Below are positions 28,933-37,514 of a stretch of 64,000 bases of DNA, piece by piece. Numbering within the stretch: position 1 is the stretch's first letter; each line of letters begins with the position of its first letter. Source of the stretch: JAUIIK01 sp963745675 (GTDB lineage: Bacteria > Chloroflexota > Chloroflexia > Thermomicrobiales > CFX8); NCBI GenBank assembly GCA_963745675.1, contig CAVUYM010000018.1, positions 124,001-188,000 of the forward strand. Direction: 5' to 3'. Position numbers and translations under genes: made by a program. The notes beneath the pieces are model-generated. The model made no database searches. It was not told the origin of the DNA and saw only the letters and a list, made by a program, of their open reading frames with translations.

Positions 28933-29735
28933 CCGGCGCGCCGCCACACGACCGGATACTCGTCGGAGTCGAGCGGGTCGCCGTCGGCCAGATGCGCGGT
29001 CGATTCGGTGGGATGCCACGTCCGCTCGACGTAGCGAATGTCGTCGCCGGCGTATCGCAGCGACAGGCCGCGACGCCATACCTCCGCCGAGCGGTTGCCC
29101 GCGGCGGCGTGGAGCGTCAGGCCGTGGTGGACCGTGCAATCGCCCGGCGCCATCTCGTAGCAGACGGTCTCGTATGTCTCGGGCAGCTCGTCGATCGGCG
29201 GGACCGGGCCGTCGAACGCGTCGGCATCGGTCGAGCCGTCGGAGGTGAAGCGGACCGGCTGGAACATCTTGCCCCACCGGTGCGAGCCCTTGACGAAGCG
29301 CATCGCGCCGGACTGCTCGTCGACCGGGTCGATCGCGATCCACACCGAGCAGATCTGCCAGCCCGCGGTCCGGAAATACGGCTGGTCCTGGTGCCAGGGC
29401 GTCGGTGACGCGGCGCTGCGCGGCTCCTTGACCAGGAGATGCTCGTTGTAGAGGTTCAGCTTCGTCGCGCCCATGACCTGCGCGGCGATCTCGATCGCCG
29501 GCGAGTCGAAGGCGATCCGGCGGAAATCGTCGTTGTCCGTCCACATGTTGACGTCGGTGAAGAAGCGGCCCTTGCCGGGCTCGCCCGATACGGTCGACGA
29601 CGGACGCGGACGATCCATCACGGCCGCCGTTGCGCGGCGCAGCGCGTCGACCCAGGCGCTGGAAAACGCGTCGCGCACGCAGCACACGCCGTCGTCGCGA
29701 TAGGCGTCGATCGCCTCTTGATCGATCTTCAGCAT
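28929..29735 (-). CDS. phytanoyl-CoA dioxygenase (PhyH) family protein
   Basis: This 268-residue Fe(II)/2-oxoglutarate-dependent dioxygenase-like protein has the iron-binding H-x-D at His115/Asp117 (TPWHQDQPYF). The distal histidine region is GDCTVHHGLTLHAAAGNRS, and RRGLSLRYAGDD carries the arginine expected to hold 2-oxoglutarate. The family hydroxylates alkyl or acyl groups, and members also act on antibiotics, halogenated compounds and small acids, so phytanoyl-CoA itself is not implied. It lies 69 nt downstream of the FAH gene on the same strand and overlaps the GntR stop by 4 nt at its 3' end. Confidence 0.87.
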   Translation of the reverse strand: MLKIDQEAIDAYRDDGVCCVRDAFSSAWVDALRRATAAVMDRPRPSSTVSGEPGKGRFFTDVNMWTDNDDFRRIAFDSPAIEIAAQVMGATKLNLYNEHLLVKEPRSAASPTPWHQDQPYFRTAGWQICSVWIAIDPVDEQSGAMRFVKGSHRWGKMFQPVRFTSDGSTDADAFDGPVPPIDELPETYETVCYEMAPGDCTVHHGLTLHAAAGNRSAEVWRRGLSLRYAGDDIRYVERTWHPTESTAHLADGDPLDSDEYPVVWRRAG

Positions 29736-29804
29736 CCGATCTTGCCCCCTCTCGTTTCTTCGACCGGTCTCCGATCGCCGGCGTCTGCTGGCATGCCCTC
29801 GGCG

Positions 29805-30705
29805 CTAGGCGGGTTCGCTCACGCGCGCGCCGGGCTCTGCGGTCGGTGGCGTCGGCGGTTTCCGCCGTCATGACGTTGCGCAGGGTGCCGATTCCCGCGA
29901 TCTCGACCTCGACCACGTCGCCGGGTTGCAGGTATCGGGGCGGCATCCGCTTGTACCCCGAGCCGGGCGGCGAGCCGGTTGCGATGACGTCGCCCGGCGA
30001 CAGCGGGGTGAAGGTCGAGATGTAGGCGATCAGCTCGGCGACGCCGAAGGTCAGGTCGTCGCCACGGCCGTGCTGGACCGCGTCGCCGTTGACCCGCGTC
30101 GTCAGCTCGAGCGCGGCGACGTCGGCAACCTCGTCCGCCGTCAGGATCCACGGGCCCAGGCCCGCCGTGTTGGGGAAATTCTTGCCCGCGGTGAAATGGC
30201 GGGTGTGGCGCATCCAGTCCCGGGCGCTGCCGTCCATGAAGCAGGTATAGCCGGCGACGTGGGCCATCGCGTCGCCGGGCGCGATGTGGCGGCCGCCGTC
30301 CCCGATCACGACCGCGATCTCGCCCTCGTAGTCGAACTCCTTGCTGTCCGCAGGGATGACGATGGGCGCGTCGTGGGCGACGAGACAGTCCGCGAAGCGG
30401 CTCATCAGGTGCGGGTAGACCAATTTCGGCCGTCCCTGCGCGATCCGCGCGCTTTCGTAATTGAGCAGCACCTGGATGATCTTGGCCGGCCGGTCGACGG
30501 CGGGGAGCAACGTGACCTCGTCGAAGCCCAGGTCCGCCGCCCGCCGGCGGCGGCGTCACGCAGCGTCGCGAGGTTCCGCGAGCGTCAGCGCCGCCGCGAT
30601 GGGCAGGCGCGCGTCTCCGAGGCGATCCGAAAGATCGAGGATGCCCGTCCCCACGACGGCGCCGAAGCCGGGCCGCCCCGAATGCACGAAATTCGCCAGC
30701 TTCAT
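29805..30705 (-). CDS. fumarylacetoacetate hydrolase (FAH) family protein, third copy, interrupted
   Basis: From the ATG at 30705 (MKLANFVHSGRPGFGAVVG) the frame runs to a TGA at 30556-30558 and then continues in the same frame as FDEVTLLPAVDRPAKIIQV, EFDYEGEIAVVIGDGG, TCFMDGSARDW and GDVIATGSPPGSGYKRMPP. The stretch over the stop reads ATLRDAAAGG in another frame, as expected of a real FAH linker, which suggests two compensating one-base errors within about 50 nt. The 3' end is also unclear: the main frame stays open past the likely end, while a one-base shift near 29845 reaches a TAG at 29805. It may be functional if these are sequencing errors, or a pseudogene if not. Confidence 0.75.
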
Positions 30706-30945
30706 CGCGAATCCGGGCTTTGAGAGCCCGCTATCCCCGTAGTTTTGCAGTCGAAAGTCGAAATTCTTTATGCATGCATATTGTCGCGGCCGGCAAGGAG
30801 AATCGTCTTTGACGGGCCGAAAATCTGGTCTAGACTGTTCTATCTTGCATGCACAAAGATCCTGTGCATACACGATAACAGGCTCAGAAAAGTGGGCGAG
30901 GCATCGGTCGAGCCGCCATTGCCCCGGTAATTGTGGAGGGAAGAA
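30706..30945 (+). promoter_or_regulatory. divergent regulatory region with TGCATGCA palindromes
   Basis: The 240-nt region separates the leftward FAH gene from the rightward TAXI gene. ATGCATGCAT occurs at 30770-30779 and TTGCATGCAC at 30845-30854, followed by a partial copy TGTGCATACA at 30863. The region is AT-richer than its flanks. Two palindromes 75 nt apart are consistent with a GntR-type operator array controlling both directions. Confidence 0.5.
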
Positions 30946-31971
30946 ATGCGAAAATTGTGTCTGGCACTTGCCCTGGCGGCGACGCTCGGAAGCGTTCTGC
31001 CCGGCAGCGCAGCGGCGAAGCAGGAGCTGCTGCTCCTGTCCGTGAGTCCGGGCAGTCCGCACAACACGTTTCATACCCGGCTGGCGACCGTCATTCAGAA
31101 ATACACGAACCTCGAGATTCAGGTGTCGCTGGGCACGACACCGCCGAAGGCGCAGATCCTGGTCGCCCTGGGCAAGGCCGACCTCGCCTTTTCGGCGCCG
31201 ACGATCACCAACTTCATGGCGCGTGGCGTGGCGATGTACCGCAAGGTCAAGCAGGCGCCCAAGCTGTTCAAGAACCTGCGCTCAATCGTTGCCCACGATG
31301 GCGGCTACTACACGCTCGTCGTCTTCGCCAACTCGTCGATCAAGACGCTGAAGGATATCAAGGGCAAGAAGCTCTACCTCGGAATTGCCGGCGGCGCGGC
31401 CAACCGGGTGTTGATCGGGATGCTGAAGGGCGCGACGGGCTACGTTCCGGGCAAGGACTACCAGATGTCGCGCCTGCATGGCTCGGCCGCGATCCAGGCC
31501 TTTCAGGACGGCCAGATCGACATGTGGGCGGCGCCGTCGGTGCAGCCCAACCCGGTGGTCCAGCAGTTCGCCCTGACCCGCAAGATCCGGCTCCTGGGGC
31601 TCACCAAGAAGGACCTCGAAAGCAAGGCGATCAAGCACGTGTTGTCCTTCCCCGGGCGGAAGACAGGGGAGTTGGCCCCCGACCTGTTCGGAGCGAACCA
31701 GGTCAACACCAAGCCGGTGCTGACGCTCGGCACCACCAACTCCCTGATCGTCAACAAGGACGTCGACGCCAAGACCGTCTACCTGCTGACCAAGACGATG
31801 TGGCAACACATCGACGAGATCTGGGAAGCCGGCCAGTACATGCGCAATCTGCTCAACAAGAAGAACGCCTTCTATCAGCTCGACGTTCCGCTGCACGTCG
31901 GTGCGCTGAAATACTACCGGGAGGCGGGCTTCAAGGTCCCGGATCGCCTCATCCCGCCGGAAGCGAAGTAA
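30946..31971 (+). CDS. TAXI-family TRAP transporter substrate-binding protein (second copy)
   Basis: The ATG at 30946 follows GGAGGGAAGAA; an upstream in-frame ATG at 30931-30933 would place the ribosome binding site inside the gene. The 341-residue product has a Sec signal peptide (RKLCLALALAATLGSVLPGSAAA). The same body as the first copy follows: FHTRLATVIQKYTNLEIQVSLG, FSAPTITN, GGAANRVLIG, AFQDGQIDMW, NQVNTKPVLTLGTTNS and a C-terminal LIPPEAK. The fused permease follows after 114 nt. Two complete paralogous importers in one window suggest uptake of two related aromatic compounds. Confidence 0.9.
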   Translation: MRKLCLALALAATLGSVLPGSAAAKQELLLLSVSPGSPHNTFHTRLATVIQKYTNLEIQVSLGTTPPKAQILVALGKADLAFSAPTITNFMARGVAMYRKVKQAPKLFKNLRSIVAHDGGYYTLVVFANSSIKTLKDIKGKKLYLGIAGGAANRVLIGMLKGATGYVPGKDYQMSRLHGSAAIQAFQDGQIDMWAAPSVQPNPVVQQFALTRKIRLLGLTKKDLESKAIKHVLSFPGRKTGELAPDLFGANQVNTKPVLTLGTTNSLIVNKDVDAKTVYLLTKTMWQHIDEIWEAGQYMRNLLNKKNAFYQLDVPLHVGALKYYREAGFKVPDRLIPPEAK

Positions 31972-32085
31972 GCCGAGCATCCGAGACGCCGTGACGCCGC
32001 GGGCGCACCTGCCCGTGGTCGTCTCGGCCGTGTCAATCGCGGGGGCGCTCGTCGGCACCTTTGCGACAAAGAGGCACCGCAGTCG

Positions 32086-34000
32086 ATGTCCAGAATTCGC
32101 AACACGGGTGGTTTCTTCGCCGCCCTCGGTGTCGGCGCCGTCGCCTTCTACTGTGCGGGCTTCGGTCAGTTCCCGCCGGCCTACTATCGCAGCCTCATGG
32201 TCCTTGCCGCGGCGGGCGTCGTCCTCTTCACCAAGCCGTTGGCCGAGACGCTGCCCTTCCTGCCGGCGTCCTGGCGATTGCCGCTCACCGTGGTCGACGT
32301 CGCCATGTTCGCGCTGCTGTGCGAGGCGACGCGCCGGTTCATCATCGTCTCCGACGATGTCGAGAGCGCCATCGTCATTCTGTCGAATACCGACGTATGG
32401 GTCGGCTTTGCCGCGATCATCTGTCTGCTGGACCTGACGCGCCGTGTCTTCGGCATGCCGATCGTGATTGTCACGACCGTCGCGCTGCTCTTCCTGCTGT
32501 TCGGCAACGACATTCCCGGCTTCTTCCACCACCGGGGCTTCTCCATATCCCAGATGGTCGAGCACCTCTGGTTCGGCTTCTTGGGGATCTTCGGCCTGCC
32601 GACGGCCGTCATCCTCGATTTCGTGATGATCTTCGTGATCTTCGGCACCGTCCTCGAAGGAACCGGGGCCGGCGAACGGCTGCTCAAGATCGTCTATGTC
32701 TTCACGGGCTGGACGCGCGGCGGTCCCGCCCACGCGGCGGTCTGGGCCAGCTGCCTGTTCGGCACCATGTCGGGCAGCGTCACCGCCAACGTGGTCGGGA
32801 CCGGAACCTTCACGATCCCGATGATCCGGCGCCGCGGCTTCACCCCTCACTTCGCCGGCGCCGTCGAGGCAGCGGCGTCGTCGGGCGGCCAGATCATGCC
32901 GCCCGTCATGGGCGCGGCCGCCTTCCTGATGGCCGAGCTCACGGGCATCCCCTACGCGATCATCGCGGTCGGCGCGCTGGTCCCGGCGGTCTTCTTCTAC
33001 GGCAGCATCTTCGCCACCGTCGCGATCGAAGCGCGCAAGCGCGGGATCACGGTCGTGCCGAAATCGGAGCGCCCGAAGCTGACGCTGCACGACTGGTTCC
33101 TCTCGATCCAGATCCTCGGACCGATCGCCACGATCGTCTTCATCCTGGTCGCGGGACGGTCCGCGGCTGCCGCGGGGTTCTGGGCGACGATCGTCGCGGT
33201 CATCCTGGCCTTCCTTAACCCGGAGTTCCGCAAGAAGCCCGCCGGCTTGTTCCGCGCGCTCTCCAACGGCGGGCGCGCCGGGTCCGCGCTGCTCGTCTCC
33301 GCCGCTGCGCTCGGCGCGATCATCGGCACGATGGAAGTCACCGGCCTCGGCATCAAGTTCGCCAATCTCGTGCTGTCGCTCAGCGAGACCAACTTCACCG
33401 CTGCCCTGCTGATGACGATGGCCTCGTGCATCCTCCTCGGCATGGGCATGCCGACCCTGCCGGCCTACCTGATCATCGTCCTCGTCATGGGGCCGGCGAT
33501 CGCCAAGTTCGGCGTGCCGCTCCTCGCCGTGCATCTGTTCGTGATGTATTACGGCGTGCTGTCGAACGTGACGCCACCGGTCGCCATGGCCGCCTATGCC
33601 GCCGCGCCAATTGCCGGGGCCAATCCGATGAAGATTGGATTCTCCGCCGTTCGGGTCGCGATTATCGGCTTCATCGTGCCGTTCGTGTTCGTCTACGAGC
33701 CGATGCTGCTGATCGTCGCGACCAAGACGTTCGAGCCGATCACCTTCCTGTACGCGGTCGTGCGGCTGATCCTGGCCATCTGGCTGCTGACGACCGGCCT
33801 GGCGCTATACGAGCGGTCGAACCTCCCCCTGTGGGAAGGCGCAATTCGGGTGGTGCTCGCCGGCCTCGTGCTGTTCGGCGGCCACGCTGATTTCGGGCCT
33901 CGTCTTCGCGGCCATCGCCGCGAGCGTCGCCGTCGTCGGTCTCCACCACTACAAATCGCGACGCCTGGTGCCCGCGCCGACGCCGACGCCGACGGACTAG
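32086..34000 (+). CDS. TRAP transporter fused permease (second copy), 3' frameshift
   Basis: This membrane protein of about 637 residues is closely similar to that at 14121-16070 throughout: LFGTMSGSVTANVVGTGTF, GGQIMPPVMGAAAF, LGMGMPTLPAYLIIV, SNVTPPVAMAAYAAAPIAG. Near the 3' end the frame is lost at 33880-33894. Removing a T from GATTTC (giving GATTC) or a C from GGCCACG restores an alternative frame, SGLVFAAIAASVAVVGLHH, that ends at the TAG at 33998. Without correction the frame would run on into the antisense of the next gene. It pairs with the second TAXI protein. Confidence 0.9.
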
Positions 34001-34029
34001 GCGTTCCCGCATTCAGTGCGATTGGGCGG

Positions 34030-34542
34030 TCAGGGCGACTGGGTCAGGCGCAGGTAGTCGCGGTAGAGGCTGGCGGCATCGATCGGATAGCCGATGTGGT
34101 TCTCCTCGAACTCCTCGGCCATGCTCTCGCCGAAGTCGACCGCCTCGTCCATGGTCGCGAAGTTCTCGCACCAGATCTCGAGATGATTGCCGTCGGGATC
34201 GGTGAAGTACATGCCAAGCCCGGTGCGGTGATCGATCACGCGCTCGACCTCGACGCCGGCATCGATCAGGCGGCCGTAGGCGCGCACCCACGCGTCGTAG
34301 CCCTGCACGTCGATGCAGACATGGTTGAGGCCGACCGGCATTGGCCCGTTGGCGCCGGCGGCGGACTTCGCCGGGAGCAGCGCGATGTCGTGGTGTTGAT
34401 AGCCGAAGCTCAAGGTTGCGAACCGGCCCTCCGCTGACTTCATTACTTTCATGCCGAGGGCGGTGGTGTAGAAGTCGATCGCCTTGTGCAGGTCCGACAC
34501 GTTCAGTCCGATATGGGTGATGCGCGCGCTAGGCCATTGCAT
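34030..34542 (-). CDS. VOC-superfamily single-domain protein (glyoxalase-like)
   Basis: The product has 170 residues. The fold is shown by ITHIGLNVSDLHKAIDFYTTALGMKVM with a ligand histidine in THIGL, then VGLNHVCIDVQGYDAWVRAYGRL with the second histidine, and DPDGNHLEIWCENF with the C-terminal glutamate. The ATG at 34542 is preceded by an AGGGGTCGACC leader. It lies 47 nt downstream of the monooxygenase gene, and the pair forms an operon. Length and motifs fit a single-module VOC enzyme such as an extradiol dioxygenase of the one-domain type, a lyase or an epimerase. Confidence 0.82.
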   Translation of the reverse strand: MQWPSARITHIGLNVSDLHKAIDFYTTALGMKVMKSAEGRFATLSFGYQHHDIALLPAKSAAGANGPMPVGLNHVCIDVQGYDAWVRAYGRLIDAGVEVERVIDHRTGLGMYFTDPDGNHLEIWCENFATMDEAVDFGESMAEEFEENHIGYPIDAASLYRDYLRLTQSP

Positions 34543-34589
34543 GGTCGACCCCTGATCGTTGTGTTGGAAATCCGAATTCCGGTCTTCGC

Positions 34590-36291
34590 TCACGTGACGA
34601 GCTCGGTGACGGCGTGCGGTTGTGCGTCGCCGGCCGAAACGGGCGCCGGCGCGGCGCCGCGCGCGGTGTCCAGGATCGCGCGCGGGTCGGCAGGCATGGC
34701 GTTGCCGCGCCAGGCGACGAGGCCGTCCGGCCGCACCAGGACCAGCCGCGTCTCGTAGCGCGCGACGACGTCGGCCTCGTCGACCGCCTGGACGTCGAGC
34801 GGCAAGCCGCAAGCCTCCGCCGCCGCGACGAAGGCCGCCGCATCGGGGGCGTCCGGCCCCAGCCGGAGCAGAGACGAAGGTCCTGCCGAACAGGTCGAGG
34901 ATCGAGCGGCCGTCGGCGAGCCACACGTGCGGCGCACGCGAGCCCGGCCGGGTCGTCGGCACGTATTGCTGGGGATCGTCCGGCACCGCCGGGGTGCCGT
35001 CGGGGACGATCAGCGGCGAGCGGTCGTAGCGGTAGCCCAGCGTGATCCCGAACGCGTTGAAGTGCTTGCGCTGCTGGGAGATGTTGCGGGCGTACTTGCT
35101 GCGCACGATCGATCCGGCCTCGTCGTCGCGCTCGATCTGGGCCGGCGCCATCACGCAGGGTGTGATCTCGAAATAGTTGTCGGCCGCCTCCCGCGCGTTG
35201 CGCACGGCGACGGGCTGCCGCTCGGTGGAATAGTGCTCGAGGTAGCCCTGCCCGGCCCAGCCCTGCAGGACCCCGGCCAGGCGGATGCCGAGATCGACCC
35301 CGTCGACGATGCCGGTGTTCATGCCGAAGCCGCCGGTCGGGACGAACAGGTGCGCCGCGTCGCCGGCGAGCAGGACGCGGCCGCGCTGGTAGCGGGGGGC
35401 GACCAGCGCGTGGCCGCTCCACGGCTGCACCGTGATGATCTCGGCGTCGAGCGGTCGGCCGAAGGCGTTGGAGATCGTCGCCAGGGCGTCGACGTCGTCC
35501 GCCGTCTCGTTGGGGCGGAGATGCTTCTGGTAGTTGAAGTGCTCGCGGCCGTCGATCGGGATGAAGACGCCGGACGCCGCCGGCGCGATCGACCAGTAGA
35601 GCGCGCACTGCCCCTTGTCCTGGAGCTTGTAGAAGTCCGGCGCCCTGAAATAGATGCCGACATATTCGCCGATGGTGGCCATGCCCTCCAGGTCGAAGCC
35701 GAGGCCCTTGCGGACCGTGCTGCGGCCGCCGTCGCAGCCGACGAGATAGTCCGCGGCGATGGTGTGCCGGGCGCCCGTGGCGACGTTCTCGAGCTCGACG
35801 TCGACCTGGCCCCCGGTATCCTCGAAGCGCGAGACCCGCCAGCCATAGTGAACCGCGGCGTGGGGCGTCGAGACGGCGAAGTCGCACAGGATCGGCTCCA
35901 GCGCATTCTGGCCGATGTAGAACTTGTAGCCGGGCGAATGGTCGACCTCGGGGTAGGCCTCCCGAAACGCAGCGCGGTCTCCCGTCGCTTCGGCGTAGGA
36001 CGGGAAGCGGAACCGGAACACCTCGTGGTCGCAGACGCGCGTCGTGAACACGAAGTCGCCGGGATAGCCCTCGGGATATCCGCCCTCGATGACGCGGTCC
36101 ATGATCCCCCAGCGGCGGAAGATCTCCTGGCAGCGCACCTGCAGGACGTTGGCGCGCGGGTGGATGTTGGCGCCGTCGCTCTGGTCGACGACGATGCAGT
36201 CGACGCCGCGCCAAGCGAGTTCGCAGGCCACGGACAGTCCCACGGGACCGGCACCGGCGATGAGAACGGGCGTCGATGCGGGCAAGGTCAC
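34590..36291 (-). CDS. FAD-dependent phenol-type monooxygenase (third copy), frameshifted
   Basis: This class A flavin monooxygenase has about 566 residues. It contains VLIAGAGPVGLSVACELAW (FAD), GCDGGRSTVRKGLGFDL, GDAAHLFVPTGGFGMNTGI, and the C-terminal RAPHVWLADGRSILDLFGRTF. The frame breaks near 34871: removing one base from CAGAGACG on the plus strand gives FVLLRLGPDAPDAAAFVAAAE and continuity to the stop at 34590. A GTG start at 36291 is chosen because AAGAGG lies seven bases upstream; an ATG at 36360 would add a 23-residue leader ahead of the FAD motif. It is divergent from the quinone oxidoreductase gene. Confidence 0.87.
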
Positions 36292-36518
36292 GTGAACACC
36301 TCTTGATCGGTCATAAATGAATGCATTGAACGCGTCATTTCCATTTTTATGGCCGAACAACGGTTGATTTCAAGGTTATTTGCATGCATGAAGCGGTTTC
36401 AGACCCGCTTGCGGGAGTGGGGCGCCGGCCCGTGTATGCATCGGCGGCGGCCGTTGCCGCCTCGCCCCGCGCACCGCATGCGGACTCCGCCTCGAACGAA
36501 GCTCGGAAGGGATCAGGG
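36292..36518. promoter_or_regulatory. divergent regulatory region with AATGCATT and TGCATGCAT palindromes
   Basis: This lies between the monooxygenase (left) and oxidoreductase (right). AATGCATT is at 36320-36327 and TTGCATGCAT at 36380-36389, with an AT-rich stretch (CATTTCCATTTTTATGG) between. The palindromes match those in the other intergenic regions near the GntR gene, which places both flanking genes in the same putative regulon. Confidence 0.45.
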
Positions 36519-37514
36519 ATGACGTTGCCCGACCACATGCGTGCCATCGACATCGCCGGCGCCGGCGGCCCGGAAGTCCTCCATCTGGTCACGGTGCCCC
36601 TGCCGGCGCCGGGCGACTTCGAGGTGCTGATCCGCAACGAGGCGATGGGGGTCAACCGGCCCGACTGCGTCCAGCGCCAGGGGCGATATCCGGTCCCCGC
36701 CGACGCCAATCCGTTGCCGGGGCTGGAGGTCGCCGGCGAAGTCGTCGCGTTGGGCCCCAAGGCGTCGCGCTGGTCGATCGGCGACAAGGTCACGGCGCTC
36801 ACCCACGGCGGCGGATACGCGGAATTCACCGCCGTCCACGAAGGCCACTGCCTGCCGTGGCCCAAGGGCTTCGACGCGGTCAAGGCGGCGGCGCTGCCGG
36901 AGACCTTCTTCACCGTCCACTACAACCTGTTCATGCGCGCCCGGCTGGCGCAGGGCGAGACCGTGCTCGTCCACGGCGGCAGCAGCGGCATCGGCAGCAC
37001 CGCGATCCAGCTGGCCAAGGCGGTTGGGGCGACGGTGGCGACCACGGCGGGCACCGACGAGAAGTGCCGCTTCTGCACCTCGATCGGCGCCGACCTCGCG
37101 ATCAACTACAAGACCGAGGACTGGGCCGCCCGCGCGAAGGCGTTCGCCGGGGAGGGCGGGGTCGATGTCGTGCTCGACATGGTCGCCGGGCCCTACATCC
37201 AGAAGAACCTCGACCTGCTCGGCCGCGACGGGCGCTACGCGCTGATCGCGATGCAGGGCGGCAGCAGCGCCCAGGTGGATTTCCGGCGCCTGTTGCTGAA
37301 TCGCCTGGTCATGACCGGATCGACGTTGCGGCCCCAGACCCGCGAGGAGAAGGCGCTGATCGCCGCGGACCTGCTCAAGGCGGTCTGGCCCCACCTCGAT
37401 CAGGGCCGCGTCGCGCCGCATATCCATGAGACCTTCCCGATGGAACGCGCTGCCGACGCCCACGCGATGATGGAGCGCGGCGAGCATATGGGGAAGATCG
37501 TGCTGGTGCCCTAG
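36519..37514 (+). CDS. NAD(P)H:quinone oxidoreductase-like MDR protein (PIG3 type)
   Basis: This 331-residue medium-chain dehydrogenase/reductase lacks the structural zinc site. It has the N-terminal GroES-like domain (VLIRNEAMGVNRPDCVQRQGRYP), the PIG3-type GLEVAGEVVALG, and the nucleotide-binding HGGSSGIGSTAIQLAKAVGA. DMVAGPYIQKNLDLLGRDGRYALI continues the cofactor domain. The ATG at 36519 follows GAAGGGATCAGGG; the open frame upstream contains no recognisable domain. It probably reduces quinones or enones formed by the divergent phenol monooxygenase. Its stop overlaps that of the convergent ligase gene. Confidence 0.85.
   Translation: MTLPDHMRAIDIAGAGGPEVLHLVTVPLPAPGDFEVLIRNEAMGVNRPDCVQRQGRYPVPADANPLPGLEVAGEVVALGPKASRWSIGDKVTALTHGGGYAEFTAVHEGHCLPWPKGFDAVKAAALPETFFTVHYNLFMRARLAQGETVLVHGGSSGIGSTAIQLAKAVGATVATTAGTDEKCRFCTSIGADLAINYKTEDWAARAKAFAGEGGVDVVLDMVAGPYIQKNLDLLGRDGRYALIAMQGGSSAQVDFRRLLLNRLVMTGSTLRPQTREEKALIAADLLKAVWPHLDQGRVAPHIHETFPMERAADAHAMMERGEHMGKIVLVP

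Noticed and set aside
28177..29800. Continuation of the third FAH frame through the PhyH and GntR genes
   Set aside because: It overlaps well-conserved genes in other frames and has arginine-rich nonsense composition.
32086..34437. Extended C-terminus of the second TRAP permease
   Set aside because: The extension beyond 34000 is antisense to the VOC gene and results from the frameshift near 33885.
34030..36360. Single fused monooxygenase-VOC protein
   Set aside because: The middle of the frame (about 34600-34870) is nonsense; the true monooxygenase C-terminus is in another frame and ends at 34590, and the VOC gene has its own ATG.
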